Assembly (NCBI GenBank): GCA_025457905.1
Contig: JALOTM010000063.1
Coordinates: 1 to 6,031 of the forward strand
Direction: 5' to 3'
DNA length: 6,031 bases
DNA from: Methanomassiliicoccales archaeon
GTDB taxonomy: Archaea; Thermoplasmatota; Thermoplasmata; Methanomassiliicoccales; UBA472
Under the pieces are notes generated by a model. That model was not told where the DNA came from and ran no database searches. It saw nothing but the letters and a program-made list of their open reading frames with translations. A program made the translations under genes and the position numbers. Below, piece by piece: positions 4,757 through 6,031 of this stretch. Positions within the stretch are counted from its first letter, which is position 1; each line of letters opens with the position of its first letter.

Positions 4757-4760
4757 GAAG

Positions 4761-4952
4761 ATGATCATCCCGGTTCGATGCTTCACATGCGGCAAGGTGA
4801 TCGGATCCTCGTATCAGACCTTCGTCAAGAGGGTGCAGATGGGCGAGGACCCCCAGACGGTTCTGGACGACCTCGGCGTCACCAGGTACTGCTGCCGGCG
4901 CATGATCGTGTCGCACTCGGACCTGGTGGACGAGATCATCCCCCTGGGATGA
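4761..4952 (+). CDS. rpoN: DNA-directed RNA polymerase subunit N (Rpb10 homologue)
   Basis: A 63-residue subunit of archaeal RNA polymerase, homologous to eukaryotic Rpb10, which helps assemble the RpoD/RpoL platform. The zinc site is intact: Cys7-x2-Cys10 in RCFTCGK and the adjacent Cys44-Cys45 in YCCRRM. The [12 protein letters not shown] opening and the [13 protein letters not shown] core are typical, and the length is within the family range. The start at ATG 4761 gives exactly this N-terminus; reading further upstream would only add residues antisense to the family pattern. It closes the ribosomal operon. In several archaea rpoK follows; here a tRNA gene does. This is unrelated to the bacterial sigma-54 gene that shares the symbol. 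Confidence 0.96.
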   Translation: MIIPVRCFTCGKVIGSSYQTFVKRVQMGEDPQTVLDDLGVTRYCCRRMIVSHSDLVDEIIPLG

Positions 4953-4965
4953 AACCTCTTACAAC

Positions 4966-4987
4966 CCCAATTTCTTCGAACATTGGG
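4966..4987 (+). repeat. Inverted repeat pairing the tRNA leader with the tRNA 5' end
   Basis: CCCAAT (4966-4971) and ATTGGG (4982-4987) are perfect complements around a 10-nt loop that contains TTCGAA. The right arm includes the first three bases (GGG) of the tRNA acceptor stem, so the hairpin and the mature tRNA fold exclude each other in the precursor. With no T-run after it, it does not look like a terminator of rpoN. Confidence 0.35.
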
Positions 4988-5060
4988 TCTGTGGGGTAGC
5001 TTGGTATCCTTCCAGCTTGGGGTGCTGGTGACTCCGGTTCAAATCCGGACAGACCCACCA
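4985..5060 (+). tRNA. tRNA-Pro, anticodon GGG, with encoded CCA
   Basis: A full cloverleaf can be drawn. The acceptor stem GGGTCTG (4985-4991) pairs perfectly with CAGACCC (5050-5056). The D arm starts at 4994 and its loop carries GG at 18-19. The anticodon stem CCAGC/GCTGG (5012-5016, 5024-5028) has loop TTGGGGT, giving anticodon GGG (5019-5021), which reads CCC and, by wobble, CCU. The variable loop is TGAC. The T arm TCCGG/CCGGA has loop TTCAAAT. The discriminator is A5057 and CCA is encoded at 5058-5060. The D stem has one G-T pair and one T-T mismatch. No intron is present. It lies 32 nt after rpoN and may be co-transcribed with it. Confidence 0.95.
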
Positions 5061-5073
5061 TCTTCCTTCCCTT
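5061..5073 (+). terminator. Pyrimidine-rich tract after tRNA-Pro, possible terminator
   Basis: TCTTCCTTCCCTT directly follows the CCA end. Archaeal transcription often stops at T-rich tracts, but this one has no run longer than two T, so it is at best a weak terminator or processing site. Confidence 0.2.
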
Positions 5074-5100
5074 CAAACCATCGATCAGAGGATAGAGACC

Positions 5101-6031
5101 ACGGTACATCACGGCTCAAGGATAGCGGTCATCGCCGCCATCATCGGCAACCTTACCATTGCGGTCATCAAGTTCATCGCCGCTATGATCACCGGCTCTT
5201 CGGCCATGATCTCCGAAGGCATCCATTCGCTGGTGGACACTGGAAACGGTATCCTCCTGCTGGTTGGTTTGAAGAGGGCGGCACGACCGGCCGACGAGGG
5301 GCACCCCTTCGGCCACGGCAGGTCGCTCTACTTCTGGACCAACATCGTAGCCATTTCCATATTCGGCATCGGCGGGGGCATGTCACTCTACGAGGGCATC
5401 TCCCATATACGCCACGTGGCCCCCAACGCCGAGATGGGCGACCCGACGGCCGCGTACATCGTGCTTGGGATCAGCCTCCTGGTGGAAGGTGCGTCGTTCA
5501 CCATTGCCATGAGGGAGTTCCGCAAGGCCAAGGGGAAGATGGGTGCCAGGGAGTTCCTAAGGAAGTCCAAGGACCCCAGCCTGTACACCGTGGTCTTGGA
5601 GGACACGGCGGCGATGCTCGGTCTGATATTTGCCTTCCTGGGCATATTCCTGGGGCATGTGTTCCAAAACCCGTACCTGGATGGGATGGCCTCCATCGCC
5701 ATCGGCCTGCTGCTGATGAGCGTGGCCGGATTCCTGGCCATCCGGACCAAGAGCCTGCTGCTGGGTGAGGGTGTGGGACCAGAGGTGCTGGCGGACATCC
5801 GCAGACGCGTGGAGTCGGACCCGGCCGTGTTGCGGGCAGGTAACATACTCACCATGTACATGAGCCCTGACGATCTGCTCGTGAACATGGGCGTGTGCTT
5901 CAAGGATGGCATCACTGCCGAGGGGATGTGCGAATCCATCCGCCGGATCGAGGCCGACCTTTGCAGCGCTTATCCAGAGATCAGGCGGGTCTACATCGAG
6001 GCCGAGTCCTTGCCCTCCAGGGACGTGGTGA
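5101..6031 (+). CDS. Cation diffusion facilitator (CDF) metal transporter, 3' end beyond the window
   Basis: A membrane transporter expected to export a divalent metal (Zn, Mn, Fe or similar) from the cytoplasm in exchange for protons. Six transmembrane segments are visible at roughly 8-30, 34-55, 76-97, 114-134, 162-185 and 193-212 (numbered from 5101), followed by a soluble C-terminal domain that runs to the edge at residue 310. The TM2 metal motif is His42-x3-Asp46 in EGIHSLVD, preceded by GSSAMIS; the loop HPFGHG is at 68-73. The TM5 site is Glu167-Asp168 in LEDTAAMLG, a variant resembling the SLC30A9-type branch. The frame is certain, but the start is not: between the stop at 5029 and ATG 5185 there is no ATG, GTG or TTG, and ATG 5185 would remove TM1. 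I place the start at ACG 5101, 9 nt after AGAGG, provisionally; it may be a mutated or misread ATG. Confidence 0.85.

Noticed and set aside
4983..5768. A 261-codon plus-strand open frame across the tRNA and the transporter region
   Set aside because: It starts inside tRNA-Pro and is rich in Arg, His, Gly and Pro, a frame-shifted shadow of the CDF gene, whose own frame shows clear transmembrane segments and motifs.
5388..5939. A 183-codon minus-strand open frame opposite the CDF gene
   Set aside because: Rich in Ser, Arg, Pro and Met as expected of an antisense shadow of a membrane protein; the plus-strand frame is the coding one.
1..6031. CRISPR arrays, insertion sequences and rRNA genes
   Set aside because: No regularly spaced repeats, transposase motifs, terminal inverted repeats or rRNA-like sequence were seen.

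Overview
The window reads as archaeal chromosome. It carries the archaeal/eukaryotic-type ribosomal genes eL18, uL13 and uS9 followed by RNA polymerase subunit N (Rpb10), A/T-rich TATA-type boxes about 45-55 nt before start codons, and Shine-Dalgarno sequences of the GGTGA/GAGG type. The proteins suggest a moderately GC-rich euryarchaeal lineage. I suspect a Thermoplasmata/Methanomassiliicoccales-like genome or MAG, but that is an impression, since no phylogenetic marker was compared.

Region 1 (157-1571, + strand) is the most interesting part. It is a compact three-gene operon encoding a ubiquitin-like modifier that ends exactly in Gly-Gly, an E2-type conjugating enzyme with an HPN motif and a following active-site Cys, and a JAMM/MPN+ metalloprotease of the Rpn11 type with intact zinc ligands. 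The genes are 3 nt apart (Ubl-E2) and overlapping (E2-JAMM, ATGA). Together they would form a conjugation/deconjugation pathway of eukaryotic style. No E1 activating enzyme and no RING E3 is visible here. The first ~150 bases hold only an unassigned open frame on the minus strand.

Region 2 (1568-3342, - strand) is a two-gene operon: a TIM-barrel protein of the endonuclease IV / xylose-isomerase-like superfamily with a long charged C-terminal tail, then a SIS-domain 6-phospho-3-hexuloisomerase (hxlB), with a TGATG stop/start overlap. Its end converges on the JAMM gene, and the two TAG stops share one CTAG. The TIM-barrel protein appears to lack two of the endonuclease IV metal ligands.

Region 3 (3343-3561) is a divergent promoter region with a TATA box for each side.

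Region 4 (3562-4952, + strand) is the conserved archaeal operon eL18-uL13-uS9-rpoN, with each downstream ribosome binding site built over the preceding stop codon. It is followed by tRNA-Pro(GGG) with encoded CCA (4985-5060), where many archaea have rpoK.

Region 5 (about 5101 to the right edge, + strand) is a cation diffusion facilitator (CDF) metal transporter that runs off the window. Its coding frame is clear, but no ATG, GTG or TTG exists where the protein should begin.
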